Source: Hesseltinella vesiculosa (taxonomy: Eukaryota > Mucoromycota > Mucoromycetes > Mucorales > Cunninghamellaceae). Taken from it: DNA of 64,000 nucleotides. The notes beneath the pieces were generated by a model that saw only the letters and a program-made list of their open reading frames with translations, did no database searches and was not told the origin of the DNA. The DNA lies in contig MCGT01000006.1 in assembly GCA_002104935.1 (NCBI GenBank), positions 310,001 to 374,000 of the forward strand, given 5' to 3'. The stretch's first letter is position 1; every line of letters begins with the position of its first letter. Positions 45,288-55,919 of the stretch are shown piece by piece. Made by a program: the position numbers and the translations under genes.

Positions 45288-47001
45288 TTACTGGCAACCA
45301 AGGCGGTCAAACACAAGTTGATACAATGATTGTGAATCGGAGTCCAAGTAGGGTATCAGAGATCGTAAACTGGCAGCGAGACGTGCGTGGCCATGGCCGG
45401 CATGCATTGTTTCTGACGTACTTGTCAAGGCAAGGAAGAGGACCCCAAGCAAAGCCTGCACGGTTTCTCTGGCTTGATCTTTGACCGCCAGCCTACGCGG
45501 CTGGCAAAAATAAAGCAGCTGGTCCAAAAACAGCGGCCACGTCAGTTTGGCGCGCACCAGGTCCACCACGTCACAGAGCAAGGGCAGCTGCTGTTGCTCC
45601 TGCTCTTTTTTCTGCTGTTTGTCGGTGGCGGCTGTCAAGACGGGAAGGGCAAGCACCCAAGGGAACAGGACTTGGCGGAGGAGACCACGGGCACCTTTGA
45701 TCAGATCGTCTTGCTGGCATGCCTGCAAAAGGGGCACAAGAGTCGAACGGGCCACCTGGCGCTGAGCTTCAATCACGCCATGGCAAGGGTCCATCAGCTG
45801 CTTCAAGATGTCATCCCAGCATTGATGCACAACATGCTGCCATCCAATGGTCTTGGCGTCTTGGGCTGCGCTGGTACTGTCCATGGTGAGACCGGCATCC
45901 TCCATGTCGTTGTAGCCCACCTGACCTAATTGATCCAGCTGATTCAGGCTGGCCGTCCGCACCTCGTCCAATCCATCGACGCTGCCTGCGAGCAAGATCG
46001 GAATCAACGAGCCGGCGTGTGTGTAGCGGTCCGAGGGCGACCATGCTGCAAGCAACTCGCCTACCTGGCGCACCAACGTCAGTTGTACCTGTACTGAATG
46101 ATCAGTGGCAAGCTGGATCCATCGCTCCGCAAACAAACCTGTGCCTTGCGATGAACACTGCAGCACCTGTCTCACAGCCTAATGTTTGATGAAAACGTGT
46201 TAGCCACTTGCTTTTCTTTTTCCCAATCCTCACTACCTTGATGCCAGTGACACGAATGGCAGTGTGTCGGTATTGGATGAGAGGGAGAAGAAGCTTAATG
46301 GAATGGTCGCCTCGGTGCCTGATCAACGTCGGGTGTGCCTGGGCAAGGGCGATGACCAGATCGCCAGCCATGTCTTTGACTTCTGGGCAGGCATCTTTGA
46401 CGGCCAACGTCAGGAATTGCATCAGAACTGGCTCGATCTTGATGGGAAAGCGGGTCGTGTCATGGCGTGCCCAATGCAGCATCAAGGCCAGCCAGTGCTG
46501 TCTCAGCTCCTCGGTCGGTTCGTTGGGCAATTGCTCGATCCCACACTGCAACAGAGTCTCGAGGTCGGGTGTCTTCACATGATCTACATAGCTAAATAGA
46601 AAATGGAAGCCCATTAATCAATGCGCGAACCGAATGAATAAATAAATAAGGCGTACAAGATCAAGAGCTTCTGAAGCGTGGTTTCTCGGATCGACTCGAT
46701 CCCGCTCGTCAGCCAACGGCAAAACTTGGGAAGCAGCAAGATCATCAGACCATCCACTTCCTCTGGTGTTAATGTGTCCCAAGACTTCAGCTGGTCGACA
46801 ATACTTGTCAGTGCCCGTCGTTTGATCATGCGATCTCGAGTGCTTGTATCGTCCAGCAGATCAAATTGCGATTGCCATTCCTGTAAAATAAGAAGACACT
46901 GAGGGTGTTCGTAAACCAACAGGCGGTGCCTATGCCTACAAAGCACTTGTCATGTGTCATTTATATAGTACCTTTACAATCTGTGCAGGCTCCGTTGCCA
47001 T
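45288..47001 (-). CDS. HEAT-repeat protein related to DNAAF5/HEATR2
   Basis: Four exons (47001-46972, 46880-46657, 46591-46237, 46178-45288) encode 499 residues, shorter than the roughly 850 of animal DNAAF5. HEAT repeats run throughout. Blocks in the expected order include EELRQHWLALMLHWA, DACPEVKDMAGDLVIALAQA, RHTAIRVTGIKAVRQ, and VRQVGELLAAWSPSDRYTH followed by IPILLAGSVDGLDEVRTASL. Animal DNAAF5 is a cytoplasmic factor for preassembly of axonemal dyneins. In a fungus without flagella another dynein or chaperone role would be needed. The assignment rests on repeat-by-repeat resemblance and could be a general HEAT protein. Confidence 0.7.
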
Positions 47002-47097
47002 GTTCACAAAAAAAAAAAAAAAAATAAGCGAAAGAGAAAACAAAAAATAGAAAAACGCTGCTACTGCGAATGACACCGCCCTAAAAAAAAATTCAAT

Positions 47098-47210
47098 TAC
47101 GGCACTCGGTATTCCCGCGTGATCTCTCACCGCAGTACTAACCAAGCCGTACGCTGCTTATCTGCAGAGATCGAACGGGATCTGGATTTTTCAACGTCGT
47201 ATGGCCGTAA
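47098..47210 (-). rRNA. 5S rRNA: 5S ribosomal RNA
   Basis: On the minus strand the sequence contains the 5S landmarks in order: ACGGCCATACGACG at the 5' end, GATCCCGTTCGATCTC, GATAAGCAGCGTACGG, TTGGTTAGTACTGCGGTGA (the internal box A/C region) and GGGAATACCGAGTGCCGTAA. The first seven bases (TTACGGC) pair perfectly with the last seven (GCCGTAA) as helix I. A run of T follows on the minus strand, the RNA polymerase III stop. It is a solitary copy between protein genes, about 100 bp upstream of the DNAAF5-like start. Confidence 0.93.
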
Positions 47211-47594
47211 CATGGAAGCAAAAGTCACGTGACCATCACGAATATATATATCGGGTATTCGGCGCCCGTTTTGCCGCCGGACTGTGCCGATGTCGGACAG
47301 GGAAAAAATGCACCGGCGCGCGTGGGTACCAACACACTTGGGTTTGGTCCGGCCTGTGGTCCGGCCAAAGCCATTGAAACCCCCATTTCGCTCTCCCCAG
47401 CTCGAACGATCGCCCTTGGCATGCATGTAAAAAAATCGGTCATATGAGTTTATTGTCGGAAATCACGGTAATAATAAAAAAAGGGCGTACAATGTCATGA
47501 AAAAAAAAAAAAAAAGATAAACGGTCGAGGCTGGAGAGAAGAGTGGATGTACGATGGGATGGCAGGGTGGACTTTTTTTTATTTCAAGAATCGC

Positions 47595-48085
47595 TTATTT
47601 GTTGGACTTAAGGACACGCTTGACGATCTTTTGTTCTTCGATCAAGAAAGCACGCAAGATACGGCTACGGACACAGGTGGCGCAACGGGAACCACCATAG
47701 GCACGGGTGACGTTCTTTTGGGTCTTGGTCACAGTGGCGAATTGACGGGGACGGAGAGCCTTGACCTGTTGATAAGATAAAAAAAAAGGAAAAGGGTGAG
47801 ATGTCGCATGGTTGATGTTAAGATGACTTACACCAGCCAAGTTGTTGCCACAGTCACCACAACGAGGAGCCTTGACGGGCTTCTTGACATAGTGGTACAC
47901 AAGCTTGGAACCTGGAAGTGGAAGGAAGAGAAAAAGGTCAGTCGATGATGACAAAAAAAGTCGAGATCTCGTTTTGCATTCGATGGGGGAGGGAAAGAGA
48001 ACGTACCGGGAGTCTTGACGATCTTGACACGGTTGGAGCGAGTGTTGTATGAGAGGCGACGTCTGTAAGTGACACGTTGGACCAT
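47595..48085 (-). CDS. RPL34: 60S ribosomal protein eL34
   Basis: Three exons (48085-48007, 47911-47832, 47765-47595) encode 109 residues. The protein begins [18 protein letters not shown], contains the zinc-binding cysteine pairs in RCGDCGNN and RCATCVRSR, and ends in the basic tail KRVLKSNK, all as in eL34. An interrupted (GGAT)n tract lies upstream near 48168-48200, comparable to the one in eL14 intron 1. Confidence 0.96.
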
Positions 48086-48546
48086 CGTGGATTCTAGAAA
48101 AGAGCTGGGTCAGTCCTGCATGGAGAGTGTCATTGGCGAATCCCCTCAAAAAAAAAATCTTGGGCTATCCATCCATCCGTCTATTCATCCATCCATCGTC
48201 TCTTTTTTTATAGTAACGATTTTCGAGGTGCTGTCATTGTCCACGTCTCTTCGTATCGTCTCTATTATCATCGCTGTTGGGTTTACCTTTACAAAGTGGA
48301 AAGGGAAGGAGGAAGAAAAGAAAAAAAACAGCCGGTTCGGAAGCACTTTTGGTTCTTTGACCGATTTCCATATCTGGCAGCCTCTCACTTTCCACTTTGG
48401 AAAAAAAGAAAACTCCGTTACCAATCAGAACGTGTGTTAAGTGCTGGCTAAAAACACCAATTACCGGATAAAAGCATTAAACGCGTTCTTGCCAGAGCAG
48501 ACGGTAACCCTTTTTGCGGGGTTGCTTTGGTGAATAAAAATGAAAA
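48086..48546. other. Intergenic between eL34 and the Fanzor locus
   Basis: Contains the eL34 promoter with an ATCC-type repeat at 48168-48200 and AT-rich DNA up to the Fanzor stop. I found no terminal inverted repeat or target-site duplication by eye. Confidence 0.4.
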
Positions 48547-51500
48547 CTAAACGATAGGAGAGGTTGGAGGGCGTCGGCATGGGCAAAAGGCCAGGGGGCG
48601 TTGCTTGTGTTGGAAAAAGTGTTGACCAATGGACACCATATTGCAGGCCGCCATGACATCCCGGTCAAAGATGACAGCACAGGAGCTGCAGCGCAGAAGT
48701 CCATAAATCTTGCCACCATTCACGACTGGGTTTTTGGTTGGGCCATGGCAGATAGAGCAGAGCTGCATTGAAGAAAAAGAATGAGCCACCTCGCTGCTGA
48801 CATGCTTTTTTTTTTTTACCCACCTTGCTTGTTTTGAACTCATTCAGTGAGATAACAGCAAGCTTGCCCTGACGTTGTCGGTTTTCCAATTGGTCAAACA
48901 CCAGGGAAGACGAGCCAGGAAGCTGCTTTTTGAGCGGGGCGGCGACCTTCCGACCCTTGAGGCCATCACCAAAGAGTATTAATGGAACTCTTTCGCTGGG
49001 AAACTTTGTCACACCGTGACGAAGACGTGTGCTTGGCTTCATTTGCGGTGCGGGTCTACAATGGAAAAATAAGCCCACCTGGACCTCCTGAATACCACGG
49101 CGACTTGCCTCTTTTCTTCCATTTCATTGATCAGATCAATGCGGTGGTCACGGTCCAGGTCTCGTTGGGTGCGCATGGTATGTAATGTTGCTTCCCATAA
49201 ATCTGTTGTCCCAGGTAGCATCGAGCCAGCAGAGCATTTTAGCAGATTTTCAGTCTTCATTATAGAAACATCCAGCGCTGCAAGGTGTTCCACCATCGCC
49301 TTCTTGGCCTTGCTGATCTTGAAGGCATTTTTCTTCCGAGCTTTCTTCTGACGCTTGCGCCGATTGCGGTGGGTACGCTTACGGTGGCCGCGCACATTGC
49401 GCTGGGACTTGACATACTTCTTGGACAGGCCAGCAAGAACACTGGCAACGTATGCCACGCCCCGCTGACGCCCTCTGTAAGCATTGAAGCGGTCGATGGA
49501 ATGCTGAAGGCCGTAAAAGTCGAAGAAGAGCGGGAGACGATCGAGCAGGTATTGGATTCGGATGGCATATTCGGAGGCGCTGGTGCTTCGGTGGGAAGGG
49601 ATGGCAGCCTCCAGCTGATGGAACGGTAATTGCTGACCTCGGAAAGAGTATGTCGTGGAAACCTTGCGTCGTTCCAATTGTTGAATTCGTCGCTGCGCTC
49701 CACATTGCGAGCGATATTCCTTTGCTGATACCTTGATGACTCGGTAAGGCAGATGGCGAGACGGGGGGTCTGGGGTGGTAGGTACAGCACTGCCAATCAA
49801 AGGCATGCTGATGAGGCTTGCTTGTTCCATATCAGCGCTGTCAGTGGCGTTGTCAAAGTCCTGTTGTTGGTGTAAAGGCAGGGAAGCACGTACAGGGCAT
49901 GGTGCATCTGCATCCGCCTTTTCCTCGTCATTATCGTCATCAGGTTCTTCATCAATAGAATCTTCGTCATCCTGGGTTTCACGGAGCATGGAAAGTGGAT
50001 AAGGCGTGCCATAGCTGCCAGTAACGATGGCACGGTGACCAGGATCGACGGCGACCATGTCGAAGCGTTCTACCAGTTCGGTATCCCAGTGATCCAGGCT
50101 GGGCAGCTTCATCGTTGAGCGATGCGTGGTTGGCAAACGAATAAATTCAAAGCAGCACGAAACGCCATCGCACCAAATGTGGCAAGCAAACAATGGACAG
50201 TTGTATAGTACTCCCGCAAGCATGTCCCGGACACTAGGCGAGAAGAAGAAGAAAAAATCAGAAACTGCTCTCTCTTTTTTTTTTGGTGTCTGCAAAACTT
50301 GCCTCCCGTACCCAGGGCCGCCAAAGTTGAACTTCTCCATGTGGAACACCTTGAAAAACATGGGCAAGGCACGGATGAATGCGGCGTCGGGTTCACCAGC
50401 CATACATCGTTGCTTGCTTCACCACCAGCGGTAGCCACAGCGTGACCAGGAGCATCGCATTCGGCTAGGTATTTGATCGTGTCGGGTAGGATGGGGATGA
50501 ATCGCGTCCAAAGTGGGGCTCAGGAAGGATGGTAAGCTTTGGGCATTTTTTGGGGTTAGCATTGGGCTGGGACTTGTACTGCTCGTATTGCTTGTTGATG
50601 TTGGTGTAGACAAGCAAGGCACTGCTAGGATTTCGGGACAGAGTTGTTGATGTCAATTTACCAATGTAGTGGGGTTTCAAGGCCAGTGTTTTCGCCTTCA
50701 CATCGGCAATCGCCGCTTCTTCGGCAGACACGCCAGGGACACTGTTTGTGGCCATCCAGATGTGACCCCTGATTGAGGGTGGGAGGGTCTTTCTGCGAAG
50801 TTTGTGTAGATGTCATCCACCTGCTGGTCAATATGAGGGATCTGAAAGAGACAAAAAAAAGTCAGAACACATTCCCTTTTTTGGCACCGCCCTTTTAAAA
50901 AACTTACTTGGACATCCGTGATGGCAAAGGAGAATCGAATAAACTTCTTGACCTTTTTCTCAAAGTCGATCACCAAGCAATTGGAGTAAGCGGAAGCAAG
51001 CGTTGACAAACATGGCCCAAAAGTACCTCCATAGAATTTATGCGGGTGATGGAAGTGAAGGCTGCGGTCATCAGCAGGAATGAGTAGGGCTGCATTGTCG
51101 AGCGGATCCATGCCGTGGTGGTCGTTAGGGTTGTACACGATGTTTGGGTGGTCGCGGACAAACTGGTTCCAGTGAGGCAGAAAGGTGGGAGGAAGGCTTC
51201 GCAGGATGTGAGCGTTGGTGATCCCCGGTCGCCGCGGGTTGCGGGGATAGATGAGCTGCGAGATGGACAGGAGACCGTTCTGGCTGATCATGATGCTTTT
51301 AAAGTCAGACGGGTGAGTGAGAGCGAAATGGTTGATAAACAATTGGAGGCGGAAAAGGATGTTCTTGTTGCAGGCGCTGGTCGATTCTATGTTGCGCTTC
51401 AAAGCGAGCTTGAAAGGCTGCCGGACGGCATCTTCAAAGCTTTTTTTTATGGTGTAGCGCTCACCACCTGGCATCATCTCGTTGATATAATCCTTCTTGT

Positions 51501-51885
51501 TCGTGCGATGGAAAGGACAGAGGCGGCTGGCAGACGAACAGTGTCCCATTTGGCCGCATGTGGCACACGGTCCCACAGCATCAGGATTTCGCTCATCTTC
51601 TTGGCGCTGCCGTCTCCCCTCGGCGCGATCGTTTTGTTCCTGTTGTTGGGCACGTCGTTGTGGCGTGGGCCCAGTTTCCCGTCCTACGAAGATGGGTAAA
51701 GAAAAACACATGATTGAAGTGATGGATGAATTACGTTTGCGATAGACTTTTGCTTGTGACCAAACAGTGTAGAATTGTTCGGTGGTCATCCAAGCTTGGC
51801 CCAACTGATCAGGCAACGCCCGGCGGAAATCTTCTTCAGGGATGTGGCACAGAGTTACGTAGACGGATTGAAGAAGCGATTGCAT
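48547..51885 (-). pseudogene. Fanzor (eukaryotic TnpB-like RNA-guided nuclease), frameshifted
   Basis: Coding parts: 51885-51735, 51683-50908, then 50841 downward with frame breaks, and the last exon 48772-48547 after a donor at 48834. The N-terminal half carries a Cys/His cluster (CATCGQMGHCSSASRLC) seen in Fanzors. RuvC-I is VAVDPGHRAIVTG (Asp at about 50045), RuvC-II is ISLNEFKTSK with Glu at 48849-48851, and the zinc finger C-x2-C...C-x2-C is followed by RuvC-III FDRDVMAACNM. An acidic insertion follows RuvC-I. Frame changes of the same kind (one base missing) occur near 50790, 50500, 50388 and 49050, so no single protein can be read through. All three catalytic motifs survive. Either a recently decayed element or homopolymer sequencing errors. 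Confidence 0.85.
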
Positions 51886-52682
51886 CAGGGAAAGATAGAA
51901 AATGAGCAGAAATAAAGAAAAAGATAGAAGATCCTAGATAAACAAACAAACAAAAAGAATCGCGTGTTGCGGAAGATCAAACCAATGCCAATGCCAGTGA
52001 GCATGACCGCCAATCACATCCTTAGCCCTTTTTTTACTACGTACCTTTCTTTTTGAAATATAAAATGAAGTAGCGTACCATCAATGATAAAGGTAGCACT
52101 CTTTGCCTATCTCTATTGCTCATTTTACTGTGCTTCTTAAATAAAAACTTAACACTGCCTGGCAAACAAACCACGAAAAAAAAAATTCAGGCCCCAGAGT
52201 CATCCTCAGTTAAACAAAAATGCTCCAGATTGAAGAAATTGCGACTATCCATACCATTCTGTCTATTTCACGCATGCCTCTCCCTATGCCTTACCATGTT
52301 TGGTCTATAAATCCAAGGTGGTAAAAATAACATGCTTTGCAGAAAGATGCGACAAATTCTTTTCTGCAAGCGGATCATGTTAGTGCGCTTAGTAGCGCAT
52401 ATGCAGCTGGCTATTTGATTGGTTGCGCTGTTTTTTTCTTCTCAAAATTTCCACCATGATCATTGATCATGTGCCAAGGCGGCATCCTGCAGCCTTTTTT
52501 TCTATTTCTAGGGAACCAATGGCATGCCATCAGATACACAAAGGCAACATGGATTTTTGATGGCTGGCGGTATTCGAAATTTGCTGGCTTCGGGTCGGCA
52601 TCCACGAAAGTTTTTCCATGGTTCTGGTGTTTTTAAAAAGGTCCACCGCACCTCTTTTCTCTCTCCATTTTATTTTTTAACA
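51886..52682. other. Intergenic, divergent
   Basis: Lies between the Fanzor start and the SEC14-like start, which point away from each other. No gene, RNA or obvious transposon end is seen. It includes AT-rich DNA and short homopolymers. Confidence 0.45.
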
Positions 52683-54036
52683 ATGTTCTTCGAAGCCATC
52701 CTCCCTAGTCATTCCACCACCCCCACACTTCCCGGTTCTGAATTGACAAATCTGGAAAAGGATCATGCTATCCTTACCCTCCGTCAAACCATCGGCCCAC
52801 AAGCTGCCTCGCTCGAGGACGACGTGAGTGTTGGAAAAAAGTCAGGCCACTTTCTTATTTTAGCCTTTTAAACCCAGCATCTGAGGCAGTTTTTGCTTGC
52901 CAATGCTTGGAACTTAGTAAGCAAGGGAGGCGCTTTTTTTTCGAAGAGGAGTCCACTGATGAAAAAATGGGTAGGAGGGAGCACAGCGACAGCTACAGAA
53001 TGCGTTACTATGGCGCGCGCAGCAAGGAGCAGACGACTTTCCAGTGGCCACAAAAACGAACAAGCTTCCGCTCCTCGTGTCAGTGCGAGGCTATGAATAT
53101 GTCGAAGATGGTCATGTCCAGTCAGACCCTCGACTCTCCGAGGCTGCGGTGCGCATCATCAATCACATGGGTGGCTCTTGTTTTCATAAATTCGACAAAG
53201 AAGGCCATCCTGTCTTGATCGATCGAACAGTAAATGACGTCAAAAACCAGCATCGTTACACACGTCACGGCCGTGCACAGACACTCACTTATCTTTTTTT
53301 TTAGGGGCATCATCAAATGAAAGAAATCGGGTCAGACATTACAGACGAAGAGCTGACGAATTTCCAATTGGCTTGTAATGAGTTTCTTCATCGAGTGCTT
53401 TTGGCCGAAGCCACCGATCGTACCCAGCACAGCGTCACCCGCGAAACTGTCATTGCTGATTGCTCCGACATGGGCCTATGGCGTAAGGGAGAAAAATGGC
53501 GGCCTGTGGAAAGTTGACGTTTTCTTTTTTTTTTTTTTTAGAGTTCCATATGAATGGCCTGCTCAAGGTAAAATTGGTGGCCGACCACTTTCAAGCCCAT
53601 TACCCCGAGACCCTTCATCGCTTGTTTATCGTCAATGCCCCGTCTGCTTTTCTTGTCATGTGGAAAGTCATCAAGCCTTGGTTAGACAAGCGGGTAAAGA
53701 ACAAGGAAAAAAAAAAAGGCAAGCCGGCTCAGTGCTCACTCTTTTTTTTTTTTTTAGACCCTCGACAAGGTTCACATCCTGGGCAAGGACTACCGAGATG
53801 TACTTTTGAAATACATTGACGAAGATGCCCTGCCATCCTACCTCGGTGGAAACTGCACGTGTTCCCATCTACCCGGCGGCTGTGCTCCCTCTGTCCATGA
53901 TGGCAGTATCCCGATGCTTGAAAAGTCAAGCCATAACCTTGTCTCGGAAAACCCCTACAACCCAGACATCATGGCCCAGGCCAAAGCCGACCCCGGGCTG
54001 CGCAAAGTCGCCAAAAGAACTGTCGCATCAAAATAA
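52683..54036 (+). CDS. SEC14-like CRAL-TRIO lipid-transfer protein
   Basis: Six exons (52683-52823, 52890-52916, 53023-53229, 53305-53482, 53542-53693, 53758-54036) encode 327 residues. The N-terminal helical region is followed by the CRAL-TRIO fold: FHKFDKEGHPVLIDRTG, the gate region ADHFQAHYPETLHRLFIVNA with PSAFLVMWKVIKPWLD, then KVHILGKDY, IDEDALPSYLGGNCTC. These proteins exchange phosphatidylinositol or other lipids at membranes. The second exon is only 27 nt, and the CRAL-TRIO-N helices look short. An extra small exon between 52917 and 53022 is therefore possible, but no pair of sites is clearly better than the model given. Confidence 0.85.
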
Positions 54037-54217
54037 AAGAGAGACGAGAACAAATTCGGAGGAAGCCTAGGACAGTGTTAGACAGGAAAGCTGATCAAGG
54101 GAGAGTCAAAATACCAAGGAATACATTGACGGGATATGGAACTGAAAAGTAGTAAAAAAAAAAGAGAGGTACAGAAATAGGTATCAAACAAGGAAATAGA
54201 ACCCCCCCCCCGAGGTA

Positions 54218-55506
54218 TCAGGTTGCCGGGGCCGGAGAGCGTCGAATGGCACAGGCCCAAGCATGTACGTCCGTCAGAGAGCTGGACATCTGTGCATACT
54301 TGACAACCATCAGCATTGGCTGTACATTTTCCAGATAGAAGCCATGCACTTGGGTGATGTCCGTCAGAGGGTCCACCGTTTGCTTGACCTTTCGTCCAAT
54401 GGTCATGCGCAATAAAGAAGACATCTCGCCATCACGAGAGGTGGCAGATACGCCATAGTGGCCATAGATGTGGAGGAACGGGTCGACCAGGCCACTGGCT
54501 GTCACCAGGTCCACAAACTGCCCTTGGCTGATAAGAGGTCGATCGCTAAATGTTTTGTGCTACGGTAAATAAAAAATGAGCCACTTACTGTCGTCCAGTC
54601 TGTTCCAGTGTACGTACCTTGGCGTAGGAGGTTCTGTTCCTGATGTTGTTATGCTCAAGTCGCAAGTTGTTATAGACAAAAGGTAGCCAATCCAGATCAA
54701 CTTGGCTAAGCGGTATATGAGGTGGCTGCTGGATGGATGACGAACGGACCTGAGCAAGCAGTTGCATAAACTCATTAAATTGCCAAGCATGTTTTCCACT
54801 ACAAGAGAAGAAAAAATGAGCGCGTTTGCGTCGTGGGGGTTCGCTCCTGACGAGGTTTGAGAGTACTGGTTACACATGCGGCAGCTGAGGATGGCGCGGT
54901 TGTTAAGTGCGGCGAGTGGTGTCATTGGGTGCAGGTGGTCAATGGTGGCTGTGGTGGCTGTTGAAACGCGAGGGTAGGTCGCAAATAACAAGTGGCGGCC
55001 ACAGTAAAAGCAAGTGTCATCGCGTGAGAGCCGCAAAGCATCCATGATTTTGTGCAAGACGTCATCTTTGGAGTAATAGCGAGGGAGGCGGACCAGCTTG
55101 TTGTCCTTGGCTGCCATGGCATAGGCTTTGGTGTTGGCCCATTTCTGCATCCAAGGAGACAGGGAACGATCAAGCAGAGAAAGAGGAGAGCTGGGAGACA
55201 GAGGTGTGGGCGGCAGCAGGTGCTGTTCCCGCTTCAAGTTACGAAGCTGCGTTTGAAGCGCACGGGCCGTTCGTGATCGCTGAAAGATGGGTACAATTTC
55301 TTTAATAGTCAAGAATGAAGTTAGCATCAACAGGCATTCGTTTTCTTCATAGGTCCAAAAATACTAGCAAAAAAAAAAGAGATTCATTGAATGCTCACTA
55401 AAAAAGAAAATAAGAAGGTTGGTTCGCTGATTACTCTGCGCCCAGGGGTCCTTGTTTGTACGTCGAAAAGGAAGAACCAATTTGAGATGATGGAGTAGTC
55501 GTCCAT
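54218..55506 (-). CDS. Myb-like/HNH domain protein
   Basis: Four exons (55506-55435, 55363-54867, 54798-54618, 54559-54218) encode 363 residues. Residues 25-72 (RYFWTYEENECLLMLTSFL, then SRTARALQTQLRNLKRE) look like a SANT/Myb helix bundle. Around residues 150-200 a Cys4 HNH module is seen: CFYCGRHL, then TIDHLHPMTPLAALNNRAIL and SCRMCNHGKHAW. The last Cys-His pair is joined across an intron, which supports the splice. HNH modules cut DNA or act as structural zinc folds. Such combinations occur in mobile elements and selfish homing enzymes, though this copy is intact and spliced. The C-terminal 114 residues are unrecognised. It is divergent from OST48 over a 413 bp interval. Confidence 0.72.
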
Positions 55507-55919
55507 TGTGTCAAAGATGGACGACATTCAAACAACTTCACAATGGCCGAGATGTGGAAGGGTGAAAGAAGCGAAAATACATGTGCCACTTTTGGAAATA
55601 CCCTTGTACCTCTGGATTTTGCTTGCATGGCAGTCCATCTACTGGACAGAGTAGAAAAAAAAAACTGTATGGATAGGATGGGACGTCTCCCTCTATTACT
55701 GCCATTGACAGGCTAATCTTGCGCACGATTAGAGGTGGCCATCGTGGAGAGCGCTTCTAATATTCAGGGCAAGGTCCCAAGAAGGCGAGAAAAAATTGAA
55801 ACTCCCTTGCACTGATTTGGTTTGCCCACGTCAATTTTTAATTTTTTTTTTCTTTCGAGCTTGACTACATCTCCCCTTTTTTTTTATTTTTCTTTATTCC
55901 CATTGTCTAGTTTGAAAAG

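Noticed and set aside
49039..49079. A 23-nt intron that would restore the Fanzor frame near 49050
   Set aside because: A gtggg...tag interval of 23 nt fits the phase, but it is far below the 45-110 nt introns seen elsewhere and would delete the conserved WAYFS stretch; a one-base deletion is simpler.
52937..53218. Open frame (FFEEESTDEKMGRRE...) across SEC14-like intron 2
   Set aside because: It does not continue into the CRAL-TRIO frame; the gtaagc...gcgcag intron joins the conserved parts in phase.
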